Of a DNA stretch of 64,000 nucleotides, positions 45,172 through 53,599 are shown one piece after another. The stretch spans positions 2,001,001 to 2,065,000 of the forward strand of contig NZ_CP026118.1 of NCBI RefSeq assembly GCF_004101865.1, written 5' to 3'. The notes below the pieces were generated by a model. The model did no database searches. It worked only from the letters and a program-made list of their open reading frames with translations, and was not told the DNA's origin. Made by a program: the position numbers and the translations under genes. The DNA comes from Halobacillus litoralis. GTDB taxonomy: Bacteria > Bacillota > Bacilli > Bacillales > Halobacillaceae. Every line of letters starts with the position of its first letter. Position 1 is the first letter of the stretch.

Positions 45172-45831
45172 ATGTCCAAAAAAGTATTGATGGTCGTAAC
45201 AAACCACGAGAAAATCACTGATGAACAACCAACAGGAATTTGGTTATCCGAATTCGGTGAAGCATATAATGAATTCAAACAGCACGGCTATGAGGTTACA
45301 GTCGCCAGTCCTCAAGGCGGTCAAGCCCCTGTTGACCCAGGTAGTGTAAGCGAAGATGAGCCACAAGAAATTTTAGATACAAAACCACATTTAGAAAACA
45401 CAACTCCGATCGCCAGCGTAGAGGCGGAAGAATTTGACGCTATTTTCTTACCAGGCGGTCACGGAACAATGTTTGATTTTCCAGATAATGAAAAACTTCA
45501 AAAACTGCTTCGCAACTTTTATGAAGCGGATAAAATCGTCGCTGCTGTCTGTCACGGTCCTGCTGGGCTTGTCGGTGCCACAAGATCTAATGGTGAACCA
45601 CTAGTCAAAGGCAAGCGTGTCAATGCGTTCACGGATGCCGAAGAAGTTGAGACTACGTTGGACAAACACATGCCGTTCTTGCTTGAAAGCAAGCTGAACG
45701 AACTTGGTGCCACATTCGTCAGCGGTCCGAACTGGTCCACTCATTATGAAATAGATGGGAACCTGATTACAGGCCAGAACCCACAATCTACGGAAGCTGT
45801 GGCTAAAGAAGTCGTGAAGCAGTTAAGTTAA
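45172..45831 (+). CDS. Type 1 glutamine amidotransferase-like protein (DJ-1/PfpI, Hsp31-like)
   Basis: 219 residues of the DJ-1/PfpI superfamily, near the Hsp31/YDR533c branch by length. The nucleophile Cys with following His is in [13 protein letters not shown] (about 126), the Glu region is [12 protein letters not shown] (about 18-29), and [10 protein letters not shown] is conserved. Members act as chaperones or as glyoxalase III type detoxifying enzymes; which one applies is unknown. AAAGGAGG lies before the ATG. Divergent from the czrA operon and with its own terminator. Confidence 0.9.
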   Translation: MSKKVLMVVTNHEKITDEQPTGIWLSEFGEAYNEFKQHGYEVTVASPQGGQAPVDPGSVSEDEPQEILDTKPHLENTTPIASVEAEEFDAIFLPGGHGTMFDFPDNEKLQKLLRNFYEADKIVAAVCHGPAGLVGATRSNGEPLVKGKRVNAFTDAEEVETTLDKHMPFLLESKLNELGATFVSGPNWSTHYEIDGNLITGQNPQSTEAVAKEVVKQLS

Positions 45832-45855
45832 AGCGCAGTTTTGTATTCTATAAAG

Positions 45856-45890
45856 AAAAGGTATCCTGAATGGCTTCAGGATACCTTTTT
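45856..45890. terminator. Bidirectional terminator
   Basis: Perfect 15-bp stem AAAAGGTATCCTGAA with its complement and a TGGC loop, T-rich on both strands. It separates two convergent genes. Confidence 0.88.
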
Positions 45891-45894
45891 TACG

Positions 45895-46125
45895 TTATTG
45901 GTCATCATCGTTTTTAGAGCCGAACAGGTAGCGATAGATTTTTTGAATGACAATGATATATAAAACGAGCCATGAAAGGAACAGACCAATAACAACCATA
46001 GTTTTGAACAACGTCAATCCTGTCAAAATCGTATAGAGGACTGCGCCGATTAAGGCGACAGTCCCAATGATATAAAAGAAGATCGACGAAACTATTTTCA
46101 AACTATGACTGAACCAGGCAGGCAT
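45895..46125 (-). CDS. Small membrane protein of unknown function
   Basis: 76 residues with two hydrophobic segments (about 8-32 and 40-62) and a charged end (RYLFGSKNDDDQ). ATG 46125 is supported by GGGGGTGA 5-6 nt upstream; a GTG slightly further is less likely. The family is not recognised. Upstream it faces the epimerase gene divergently. Confidence 0.65.
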   Translation of the reverse strand: MPAWFSHSLKIVSSIFFYIIGTVALIGAVLYTILTGLTLFKTMVVIGLFLSWLVLYIIVIQKIYRYLFGSKNDDDQ

Positions 46126-46281
46126 AAATCTCACCCCCTGTTCTACCATATGTAATAGAAATAATTCAGCTTGTACTTTTGGTAGAGTTCAATGAAAAAA
46201 GGCGGTAATCCCAGCATCATCCAGTTGGTCCTGAGATATATGCCTTATGTTAAAATGAACCAAACGAAACTATAGAGGAGA

Positions 46282-46707
46282 ATGAAGTTGGAGAAAAAAT
46301 TGGACCATATTGGCGTCGCTGTACGAAATATAGAGGATAGTATCAACTTTTATACGAATGTACTTGGAGGCAAACTCATCGATCGATATAGAAGTGAAGC
46401 AGAAGGTGTGGAAAGTGAAATCGCAATTATAGATATAGATGGTGATCGTACGGAATTATTGATGCCTACAAATAATACAACATCACCGATTGCCCGATTC
46501 ATTAAACAAAAAGGAAAAGGAGTTCACCATGTCGCTTATCATGTCGGCAGCCTGGAACAAGCTTTAGAAGATTTGAAAGAACGTGGAATACGCACTCTTG
46601 AAGGGTCGTTAAGAACTAATAAACATGGAAGGCGCTTGATCTATCTGAACCCGGCCGATACAGAAGGGACGATTATCGAGTACTGCGACTATCCTGAACA
46701 ACCCTAA
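46282..46707 (+). CDS. mce: Methylmalonyl-CoA epimerase-like VOC protein
   Basis: 141 residues of the glyoxalase/VOC fold. Metal-ligand positions look like those of methylmalonyl-CoA epimerase: LDHIGVAV near the start, KGVHHVAYHV in the middle and DTEGTIIEYCDY near the end. The family converts (2R)- and (2S)-methylmalonyl-CoA. AGAGGAG is directly before ATG 46282 with hardly any spacing; TTG 46288 (MEKKLDHIG) has better spacing and may be the true start. Methylmalonyl-CoA mutase genes are not nearby. Confidence 0.83.
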   Translation: MKLEKKLDHIGVAVRNIEDSINFYTNVLGGKLIDRYRSEAEGVESEIAIIDIDGDRTELLMPTNNTTSPIARFIKQKGKGVHHVAYHVGSLEQALEDLKERGIRTLEGSLRTNKHGRRLIYLNPADTEGTIIEYCDYPEQP

Positions 46708-46709
46708 CA

Positions 46710-46745
46710 AAAGCCCCTTTAGCCTTAGCTGGCTGCAGGGGCTTT
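46710..46745 (+). terminator. Terminator of the epimerase gene
   Basis: AAAGCCCC / GGGGCTTT with an inner AGCC / GGCT arm, directly after the stop codon. The T tract after it is short. Confidence 0.7.
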
Positions 46746-46828
46746 ATGAGGGTTCATAGCATTATGGTTCATGCTTCCCACATGATGGATTTGATTTGAG
46801 TGATTAACTTCTGAAATTACAGCTGATT

Positions 46829-47944
46829 TTAACCAAGTGCTGCAGAAACATCGTAGTCGCAAGGGTCAAGCTCCGTTTCCATACCAAGGACTAACCTTGT
46901 AAGTTCTGCACCGAGATATGGACCGGAAGTCAACCCCGAAGCTCCCAAACCGTTGGCAGCATATAGACCTTCCCATCCCGGTATCCCCCCGAATACTGGA
47001 AGGAAATCGGGGGTGAAGGGACGGAAACCAACGCGTGTTCCTAAGAAAGTACTATCATAAAGACCTGGTGCTACTTCTAAAGCTTTATCAAAAATATAGT
47101 GGATTCCACCAACTGTGCTCCGGTAATCATAACCGACTTCGTCTTCATGAGTCGCCCCTGCAACTATGTGTCCGCCGCCGAATGACACCATATATTGGTT
47201 ATTTGGCGGCATGATGACTGGCCATCCCGATGTCTCAGTTTCTTCAACATGAAAATGAGCGATTTGCGCTTTTTGAGCTGTTACGAGGAAATCGATCCCG
47301 AGGGGACGTAGAAGCGGCTTCGCCCAGACTCCTGCGGTTACGATGACATAGTCCGCTTCGTAGGCAACGCCATCCACCTCAATACCGGTCACCTTTTTGT
47401 CTTCAAAGGTAACCGTGGCATCTCCCTCCACCTGTTCTGCACCATTTCTTACAGCGGCACGAAGTAAGGCATTTCTTAAGGAACGTCCATCCACCCGGGC
47501 AGCCCCGCTTACGTGGACCGACCCATAGTCGTCAGATAGAGGAGGGAACATCTTCTTCGTATCCCCAGGGGATAGTTTCGTCACTTCCCCCATTTCCGGA
47601 GCTTCTTCCCTTCTCTTCAAAGCACGCTCCACCATCTTGTCGAGTTTCTTTTCATCCTTATGAAGGCTGATGGCTCCCACACGTTTATAACCCGTTTCCC
47701 GCTCCCCCTCTTTTTCAAGCTGTTGGATCAGTTCAGGGTAATACTTCGCTCCCCCTTTCACAAGACTGTACCAACGCTTATTACGCCTTTGAGATAACCA
47801 GGGACATACGATGCCAGCTGCCGCATCTGTAGCCTGTCCTTCATCTTTTCGGTCGACGATTTTTACATCCACCCCTGTTTTAGCTAAGTGGTATGCCGTC
47901 GAAGCGCCAAGAATGCCTCCACCGATTACTATATATTTTTTCAT
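46829..47944 (-). CDS. FAD-dependent D-amino acid oxidase/dehydrogenase-like oxidoreductase
   Basis: 371 residues of the DAO/GlyA family. The FAD dinucleotide motif is IVIGGGILGASTAYHLAKTG at the N-terminus, then AAAGIVCPWLSQRRN; the C-terminal GLYAANGLGASGLTSGPYLG contacts FAD. It most likely oxidises an amine or D-amino acid; the substrate is not readable. ATG 47944 follows AAAAGGTG at 11 nt. No cofactor-linked or transport partner is nearby. The gene borders the 1-kb repeat-rich gap upstream. Confidence 0.88.
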   Translation of the reverse strand: MKKYIVIGGGILGASTAYHLAKTGVDVKIVDRKDEGQATDAAAGIVCPWLSQRRNKRWYSLVKGGAKYYPELIQQLEKEGERETGYKRVGAISLHKDEKKLDKMVERALKRREEAPEMGEVTKLSPGDTKKMFPPLSDDYGSVHVSGAARVDGRSLRNALLRAAVRNGAEQVEGDATVTFEDKKVTGIEVDGVAYEADYVIVTAGVWAKPLLRPLGIDFLVTAQKAQIAHFHVEETETSGWPVIMPPNNQYMVSFGGGHIVAGATHEDEVGYDYRSTVGGIHYIFDKALEVAPGLYDSTFLGTRVGFRPFTPDFLPVFGGIPGWEGLYAANGLGASGLTSGPYLGAELTRLVLGMETELDPCDYDVSAALG

Positions 47945-48069
47945 AGGATTACAAACACCTTTTCTCATAGAAGTTTTTTATCTAGACCAATTGTATAGAA
48001 GATGAAGCATGGTCTCAAACCGCGCTCCATTTCATTCCAAAGATATTTTAAAGGTTTCCGTTACTATGT

Positions 48070-48420
48070 ATGGAATTTGAAGGTCCGGGAAATCACTCGT
48101 CCAGCTCCATCGCCCAGACACTCGCGTCATAAGCAGAACGTCAGCGGAATGAAAAAACACATCCCGTTGGCGTTCTGCTTACGCCAGTCGTGTCTACCAG
48201 GGCGAATCCGCATTTGAACACTTTCCGTGGGCATGTGGTGAGCTCAGGCTTCGCCTTGCGGGATCTCACCGATCATGCTCATCCCACAGGAGTCTCGCAA
48301 TTTCCCGTACCTTCTTACGTTAGTGAGGAGAACGAAAACATAAGAGTCAGTGTTTCAAATGAAAAGAGCTCCTATGAGTAAGAACCGTGCTGGAGAGCGC
48401 TTTCTTCCATATCACGCAGG
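48070..48420. repeat. Interspersed repeat copy (modules B and C)
   Basis: Module B at 48096-48156 aligns with 31512-31574. Within 48130-48180 GCAGAACGTCAGCGG pairs with CCGTTGGCGTTCTGC to make a long hairpin. Module C (48288-48421) aligns, inverted, with about 52860-53000: shared AATTTCCCG, GTTAGTGAGGAGAACG, AAGAACnGTGCTGGAGAG-like stretches. ORFs here have no ribosome binding sites. Confidence 0.75.
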
Positions 48421-48467
48421 ATAGACTCGTCCTTCTAGGTCAGGAGTTCGTTCATCATCCTTTGAAT

Positions 48468-48795
48468 GGGGTGGTTGGGAAACGACGAGCCTCCTATTTT
48501 AAAAGCGGAAGCACCTTGTTCAACGGCGTATGGACTGGACTGAGCTGGAGGAGATAAAGGAAACACGAAGAACAAAGTGATTCGATGTTGACTTATTGTA
48601 CAGAAGCGAGGGAAGTCTCACTAGCCGTTAGGTGCTGGAGCTGGACAGTACACGTATAGCAAAACTTCTCTCTATAGGGGCAGTCAAATATCGCCTAATA
48701 AGCGGGAGAAGGGGCGAGGCGAGATCCCACAGGGCGCAGCCCGAGGAAGCTTGCCAGATCCCCCGCAGGAAAGCGAGTTGTTTCCCAACCACCCC
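48468..48795. repeat. Element bounded by a 16-bp perfect inverted repeat
   Basis: GGGGTGGTTGGGAAAC (48468-48483) and GTTTCCCAACCACCCC (48780-48795) are exact inverses enclosing 296 nt. Inside are GAAGCACCTTGTTCAACGGC and purine-rich stretches of the kind seen in Bacillaceae intergenic repeats, but no ORF with a ribosome binding site. It may be a non-autonomous (MITE-like) element; target duplications were not found. Confidence 0.55.
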
Positions 48796-48917
48796 TATGT
48801 CTTATACAGTAACGAACCCCTATTATCCCAAAATCCATCCTTCAGGATATTGCACGTTTACTTGGGGGCTTTTCCTGAATGTCCATGGAAACGAAGTGCA
48901 GTTCAGGTTGCAAACCC

Positions 48918-48981
48918 ATAAAAAAAGCAGTTCAGTGAAGAAATACAAGTTACGTCATTGTACTCGAACACTGAACTGCTT
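48918..48981 (-). terminator. Terminator of the 49001-49219 gene
   Basis: On the minus strand AAGCAGTTCAGTG / CACTGAACTGCTT, 13 bp perfect, enclosing a smaller TACAA / TTGTA hairpin, then TTTTTTTATGG. Confidence 0.75.
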
Positions 48982-49000
48982 GGTCCATCAGGACAGCATT

Positions 49001-49219
49001 TCATTTACTATATTCACATAAGTATTGATAACATTGCTCTAAGGTACTTACACAATCGTGGATGCCGTCAGATTCGATTTCTATCAATGAGAAACGGTTC
49101 TTTGTAATCGTGAACGGAGCTATGCACACCTTGCGATTATCGTCTGTGAGTTTTTGCAACTCCCCGTACACTGGATCACGCTCTTTCTCAACGAAGTCAA
49201 ACCAACTCGTTTGCTCCAT
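49001..49219 (-). CDS. Small protein of unknown function
   Basis: 72 residues, acidic, without signal peptide or membrane segment: MEQTSWFDFVEKERDPVYGELQ-type start and three cysteines (KVCIAPF, HDCVSTLEQCYQYLC gives more), so four cysteines in total. I do not recognise the family. GGAGGAG 7 nt before the ATG and a terminator shortly after the stop support it as a real gene. It follows the carbonic-anhydrase-like gene by 63 nt on the same strand and may be cotranscribed. Confidence 0.7.
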   Translation of the reverse strand: MEQTSWFDFVEKERDPVYGELQKLTDDNRKVCIAPFTITKNRFSLIEIESDGIHDCVSTLEQCYQYLCEYSK

Positions 49220-49282
49220 ACCGCCACTCCTCCACGAATAATCTTCTAAAACTAACCATTCGATAAAAGGAGGAAAAATCCT

Positions 49283-49666
49283 CTATTCTGTTACGACTTC
49301 CACTTCCCATTGGTCATTAACATACAATCCGATTACATCGACCGGGAAATCCCAGGAATGGATAAGATCCACGGAACTCCTGATTTGCTGCACTTTATCC
49401 TCTTTTGGACATGGGTTACCAGCACAGTCGTAATGACCTACAATCGCTACTACACCTGACCCGTGGTTTTCAGCTGAAATGCGAATTTTCGCGTGGACTG
49501 AGGCGAGTTGCTCCTCTGAACCCTCAAGCAAAAATTTTGTCGGCCCCGCTTCTGTAATCATATCAATATACTCTGCTCCGTATTGTTTTTGCATCCAATG
49601 GATGACCGGGAGTTGAGCTCTCCCATCCATACAATTGATAGCTGTTGCAAATGATTGATTTCCCAT
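49283..49666 (-). CDS. Carbonic-anhydrase-like small protein
   Basis: 127 residues with a compressed beta-carbonic-anhydrase pattern: AINCMDGRAQLP near the start (Cys, Asp, Arg) and IVGHYDCAGNPCP in the middle (His, Cys), which would provide the Cys-His-Cys zinc site and Asp/Arg dyad. It is much shorter than the usual beta-class enzyme and resembles the small Pro_CA_2-type proteins. TAGGAGG precedes the ATG. Activity is uncertain. Confidence 0.8.
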   Translation of the reverse strand: MGNQSFATAINCMDGRAQLPVIHWMQKQYGAEYIDMITEAGPTKFLLEGSEEQLASVHAKIRISAENHGSGVVAIVGHYDCAGNPCPKEDKVQQIRSSVDLIHSWDFPVDVIGLYVNDQWEVEVVTE

Positions 49667-49819
49667 TACTCTACCTCCTAAAAAATTATATTCTATATTT
49701 TATCATAAGAACAAAAGTTCCAACGCATTTGTCTGCATTTCGAATCTTAAAAACATACCTATCTTAAGGAATATGCCCCTTCAAGGAATCGGGCAATTAC
49801 GAAATCACCCATGGACGAC

Positions 49820-49848
49820 AAAAAAACAGCAGGACAAATGCCCTGCTG
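49820..49848 (-). terminator. Terminator of the 49856-51565 gene
   Basis: On the minus strand CAGCAGG / CCTGCTG with an 8-nt loop, preceded by GAG and followed by TTTTTTT. Confidence 0.8.
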
Positions 49849-49855
49849 CTCTTCA

Positions 49856-51565
49856 TCAATTAATGCCGTCGATTTGCATTGATTCAACGGTAGCCGTGCC
49901 GTTATCACGAATTCGTGCCTGCATTTCCACTTGATCGCCTTCTTTTAAAAAGATAGATAGTGGAGCTTTACTTGTATTGACTGTATAAATCGTCGTGTCC
50001 CCTTCAAGCAGGAATTGCACCGATTGCCGTGACTCAGTGGAAGTGACCAGGACACGATTAATGACTCCGCTCTTATCCGTCAGGTCAACTTCTTGACTTC
50101 CTTCAACACTGCTGGGATCTTGAGCAATTTGTAACCGGTACGCATTCAGCGTCTGTTTTGCTGTATCACCGAAAACAGCAAAATCAGAATCCGCCGCTTT
50201 AATGTAAGCATACTGTTTAAACAAGCCATTAGGATCCAGGACGTTCACAATCCACGTCGGGTGGCCATCCACGTTATAAAGAACGGGCATCGTTCCTGTC
50301 CAGTTCTTCTCTGGATACTGCTTATTCACAATTTGAACCGCACCCTTACTATCCATAATTCCCTGGTTTTGCTGACCATTATAATACGTCAGCGTACCCG
50401 TTCGTGCATTAATCAATGTGTATCCTAAAGCTGAATCAATGTTCTCTTTCGGTGAGGCCATATCTGTGAAATAGAACATCTCTCCACCTTCATTGAAAAT
50501 AGGAGTCACACTGCTCTCTGTCCCTGATTCATTGGGGATTTTCACATCTTTTTTACCAAAAATGGAATTCAACCAGCCATTCACATATTTACCGAAGTAT
50601 TCATTTTCAATCGCTGCCAGTTCGGAGCTTACAGAACCTTCAATGAATGCCGGCGCTTGATCGGCGTCATATGTTTCCACATCACCTGTGACAGGGTCTA
50701 CCACTGCTACTTTGATTTGATCCATGTCGGGACGGTTCGAGAACACCAGTGGTTTATAAATGGTCTGGATGTACCACGGTTTCCCTTCATCATCCACCTC
50801 TATTTGTGCTTCTCCACTCTGGATGTGGTCTGGATGCTCGCTGTAAACTGTTCGCTGCACATTGTGGTTGAAGAAACTTGAGTTGGTGTACCTCATCTTA
50901 TTTTGAATAAATTCAGGCTGAGCATTGATATTGGTGGCAGGGATGGAGAAATACCCTTCGGTTTCTTTACCTCTGAAATATCTCCAAAAACTAGAAAATT
51001 CAACAGGGGCTATATAGACAATTTCCCCATCCACTTGTTGGGCCTGCAATTTGCCCAAATCATAAAATTGTGTGTTCGGTACAACGCTCATTGCTTTTTG
51101 AACTTTATTTCTCGCTGATTCAGGAGCAACAGAAATCGGTGTATTATCTTCATTCAATGGCCTTGCTTCTGCTTCCTCTGATTTTGAAATCGAGTCATAG
51201 GTATCCTGCAAAGCAAAAATGCTATAGACAAAGACACCGATTACAGCGACTGCCACAGCAAATACGATCACTCCTGTCAATGAACGATGGGCGGTCTGGT
51301 ATTGTACAGGAATTTTCGATCCTCCATAGACTAAGGGCACAAACAGTATAGCCACCACAATATTCATGATCAGCATATTGGGGATCGTGATTGTAGGCAT
51401 GAATGTATAGACAACAATTGCCATAACGATGAATCCGAAAATGAAGATACCCATGGCAACCTGTAAAATCTTCTTCCTTCGCATGCGGTTTTTATAGTAT
51501 GCAATGGCGGTCAATATAAGAAATAATAGAAAAGATAAGACCGTCGTCAATAATATTCCAATCAT
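49856..51565 (-). CDS. Large membrane-anchored extracytoplasmic protein of unknown function
   Basis: 569 residues. Four hydrophobic segments in the first 125 residues (about 3-25, 35-55, 62-80 and 98-120), then a long soluble part outside the membrane (about 125-569) with no recognised catalytic motif. The soluble part has regular strands such as GEIVYIAPVEFSSFWRYF and GHPTWIVNVLDPNGLFKQYAYI, the latter suggestive of PepSY-like or cystatin-like modules. It ends with a beta segment, LKEGDQVEMQARIRDNGTATVESMQI, that looks like an OB-type barrel end. GGAGGAG precedes the ATG. Monocistronic. A role in envelope homeostasis is only a guess. Confidence 0.75.
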   Translation of the reverse strand: MIGILLTTVLSFLLFLILTAIAYYKNRMRRKKILQVAMGIFIFGFIVMAIVVYTFMPTITIPNMLIMNIVVAILFVPLVYGGSKIPVQYQTAHRSLTGVIVFAVAVAVIGVFVYSIFALQDTYDSISKSEEAEARPLNEDNTPISVAPESARNKVQKAMSVVPNTQFYDLGKLQAQQVDGEIVYIAPVEFSSFWRYFRGKETEGYFSIPATNINAQPEFIQNKMRYTNSSFFNHNVQRTVYSEHPDHIQSGEAQIEVDDEGKPWYIQTIYKPLVFSNRPDMDQIKVAVVDPVTGDVETYDADQAPAFIEGSVSSELAAIENEYFGKYVNGWLNSIFGKKDVKIPNESGTESSVTPIFNEGGEMFYFTDMASPKENIDSALGYTLINARTGTLTYYNGQQNQGIMDSKGAVQIVNKQYPEKNWTGTMPVLYNVDGHPTWIVNVLDPNGLFKQYAYIKAADSDFAVFGDTAKQTLNAYRLQIAQDPSSVEGSQEVDLTDKSGVINRVLVTSTESRQSVQFLLEGDTTIYTVNTSKAPLSIFLKEGDQVEMQARIRDNGTATVESMQIDGIN

Positions 51566-51683
51566 TTTATAGTTTCTCCTCCTTTGTACTAATTCTATTT
51601 ACGTTTATAATCCTTTTTACGTTTCACTTTTTTATTTGATAATGAACCGTATGTCCATTAAGAATACTTTATGTTACATAAAA

Positions 51684-51709
51684 AAAGCAGAACACTCATG
51701 CTCTGCTTT
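51684..51709 (-). terminator. Terminator overlapping the end of the MBL-fold hydrolase gene
   Basis: AAAGCAGA / TCTGCTTT with a 10-nt loop that holds the stop codon; TTTTTTTAT follows on the minus strand. Confidence 0.7.
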
Positions 51710-52646
51710 TCTTTTCAATATAATCTGCCAACCCCATCGCGCATACCTCAATATCCAATTTCAATATTTCATAGACGGAATGCTCATCCGGAACGCCCTG
51801 TTCTCTCAAATAAGACGTCAGCTGCTCATGAAGACGCTTCTGTATACCATCAAGTCCTTCCCCCATTTCAAGAGCATTATTAGCTTCACTTACGAAGACC
51901 GGCAGCCATTCCATTACTTGATCAAACGCTTGACCAGGTTCTTTGCTTTCTCCAAAATGACCAAAAAAGACACAGGCAGGATTCATTTCCCGGAAACGTC
52001 GGATCGATTGCTGCATCGCTTCTGGATCGAACTGATTTGGTGATGTTGTAGGTAAATAAAACGTCAAACCACAGTCTTCCGTCTGATGATATCGGATGCC
52101 GGCTGTGTCGCCAGTAAATAACCCATTGCTCCATGAATCATGGATGCCAAGGTGGTGATTGGCATGTCCCGGGGTATCATAGAAAGTCAAGGTGCGCTTT
52201 TCAGAGATTTTCAGTATATCACCATCAGTTTTTGAGTGCAGTTTTTCTTCAGGAATAGGCACAATTGGATCAAACAATTGATTAAAAGCCTCTCCATACA
52301 CGGCGCGGGCACCTTTGATCAGTCTTGATGGATTCGCTAAATGACGCTTCCCTTTTTCATGTACGAAAACTTCTGCATTCGGGCAATCTCTTAATAACAA
52401 TCCCGCTCCCCCAGCGTGATCCAGGTGGATATGGGTCAACACGATGTGCTCGACTTGCTCAGGTGTTATATCGAGAGCGTGCAACCCTTCCAATATTCTA
52501 GAAACAGATGGACTCGGACCTGTTTCCACCAGTGTGATCTTCTCCCCCATTAATACATATGTACCTGTCCGACCTTCAAAGCCTAAATCGAAACCGTCGA
52601 TCAGGAATATATCGTTCTCCAACTCAATTGGTGCTTTCTTTTTCAT
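51696..52646 (-). CDS. Metallo-beta-lactamase fold hydrolase
   Basis: 316 residues. The HxHxDH metal motif is in IVLTHIHLDHAGGAG (about 72-77); further ligands are in DTPGHANHHLG and FTGDTAGIR, with FFGHFGESKE near the end. The C-terminal helical extension (about 230-316) is like that of the YqjP/thiolesterase-type members. GGTGAGGTG precedes the ATG. Substrate not known; glyoxalase II-like or lactonase activity are options. Monocistronic. Confidence 0.88.
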   Translation of the reverse strand: MKKKAPIELENDIFLIDGFDLGFEGRTGTYVLMGEKITLVETGPSPSVSRILEGLHALDITPEQVEHIVLTHIHLDHAGGAGLLLRDCPNAEVFVHEKGKRHLANPSRLIKGARAVYGEAFNQLFDPIVPIPEEKLHSKTDGDILKISEKRTLTFYDTPGHANHHLGIHDSWSNGLFTGDTAGIRYHQTEDCGLTFYLPTTSPNQFDPEAMQQSIRRFREMNPACVFFGHFGESKEPGQAFDQVMEWLPVFVSEANNALEMGEGLDGIQKRLHEQLTSYLREQGVPDEHSVYEILKLDIEVCAMGLADYIEKKSRA

Positions 52647-52744
52647 TGTTTCACCTCACCTTTTGGATTACTTTAAGTTTACTAAAAGTTTCCACATAAT
52701 GATAACGTTTTCTTTTGCTCAGGATTTGTTAAAGCTTGTTGTTG

Positions 52745-53000
52745 ATTTTTCATGTGAGAATTATATGGAAGGCCCGCTTTCGAAAAGTTAGTTGTGGTTT
52801 AGGAGCGTAGGGGAAGGGCTCGCTATATGAACGTCTCGAAATCGCTTGAGGGAGAAGATCATACTTAAGCGATAGGAAGGAAAGCACTCTCCAGCCCTGT
52901 TCTTACGGATAAGGGGCTCTTATCACTTATAGCACCGAATCTCCTGTTTTCCGTTCTCCTCACTAACGCAAGAAAGTCCGGGAAATCGAGAGACTCCTAA
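52745..53000. repeat. Interspersed repeat copy (modules A end and C, inverted)
   Basis: TAGGAGCGTAGGGGAAGGGC (52800-52819) matches module A at 39792-39811. About 52860-53000, read on the minus strand, aligns with 48288-48421: GTTAGTGAGGAGAACG is shared exactly. The remainder of 52647-53106 holds only the upstream region of the next gene. Confidence 0.72.
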
Positions 53001-53106
53001 TCAAAAAAATCAACACTGAAATTTAACAGGGACTTCGATTAAAGCAACTAATCCTGTCACAAAATTGGGCTGGGTGAATATCATGAATCTTGAGGAGTTG
53101 GTTAAA

Positions 53107-53466
53107 ATGACAGAAGAACGAAATATGCACCAACAAGGTCAAATGAAGCCTAACTACAACCAGTGCAACAAATTCAAATATTACCATGTGATGGTAAAAA
53201 CAGAAGACGGACGGAGCTTTGATGGTATCATCACAGATGTTAATCATGAGAAGATGACAATTCTCATCAGTGAAGATGTCACGGTTGATGAAAATGGCAA
53301 TAGCACAGATGACCGCCAATATTATGGTGGCTATGGACGTCGCCGGGCTCGCCGCTTCCGTCGAGAAGTCCTTCCATTAGCAGGTTTGGCCACATTAGCC
53401 TTATTCCCATACCTGACGCCATACCCTTATTACCCGTACCCATCCCCCTACCCTTACTACTATTAA
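53107..53466 (+). CDS. Small protein with Sm-like core and Tyr/Pro-rich tail (possible spore coat protein)
   Basis: 119 residues from ATG 53107, chosen because GAGGAG lies 9 nt upstream; ATG 53083 is also possible. A polar N-terminus (MTEERNMHQQGQ) is followed by a short beta-barrel-like segment, YYHVMVKTEDGRSFDGIITDVNHEKMTILI, resembling the Sm/SH3 strand pattern. Then comes a basic GGYGRRRARRFRRE stretch, a hydrophobic segment, and a tail of Tyr/Pro repeats (PYPYYPYPSPYPYYY). Such composition is common in spore coat and surface proteins of Bacillaceae, but I cannot name the family. Alone, closed by a strong terminator. Confidence 0.75.
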   Translation: MTEERNMHQQGQMKPNYNQCNKFKYYHVMVKTEDGRSFDGIITDVNHEKMTILISEDVTVDENGNSTDDRQYYGGYGRRRARRFRREVLPLAGLATLALFPYLTPYPYYPYPSPYPYYY

Positions 53467-53526
53467 ACAAGTAAGAACTCGCCCCTTGACCGGAAGTCTC
53501 TTATCTCAATTACATGGAATAAATTT

Positions 53527-53573
53527 CCACCTCAAGTCATCCAAATTATGGATGACTTGAGGTGGATTTTTTT
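53527..53573 (+). terminator. Terminator hairpin (copy 2 of a repeated hairpin)
   Basis: CCACCTCAAGTCATCCA with its complement and a 5-nt loop (53527-53565), then TTTTTTT. It matches the hairpin at 42465-42503 in 35 of 39 positions. Confidence 0.88.
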
Positions 53574-53599
53574 AGGTTATTGGGTTGTCTTCCCTCCGA

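Noticed and set aside
48002..49021. Four overlapping plus-strand ORFs of 60-130 codons
   Set aside because: They cross repeat modules and a terminator, lack ribosome binding sites and carry repeat-derived sequence.
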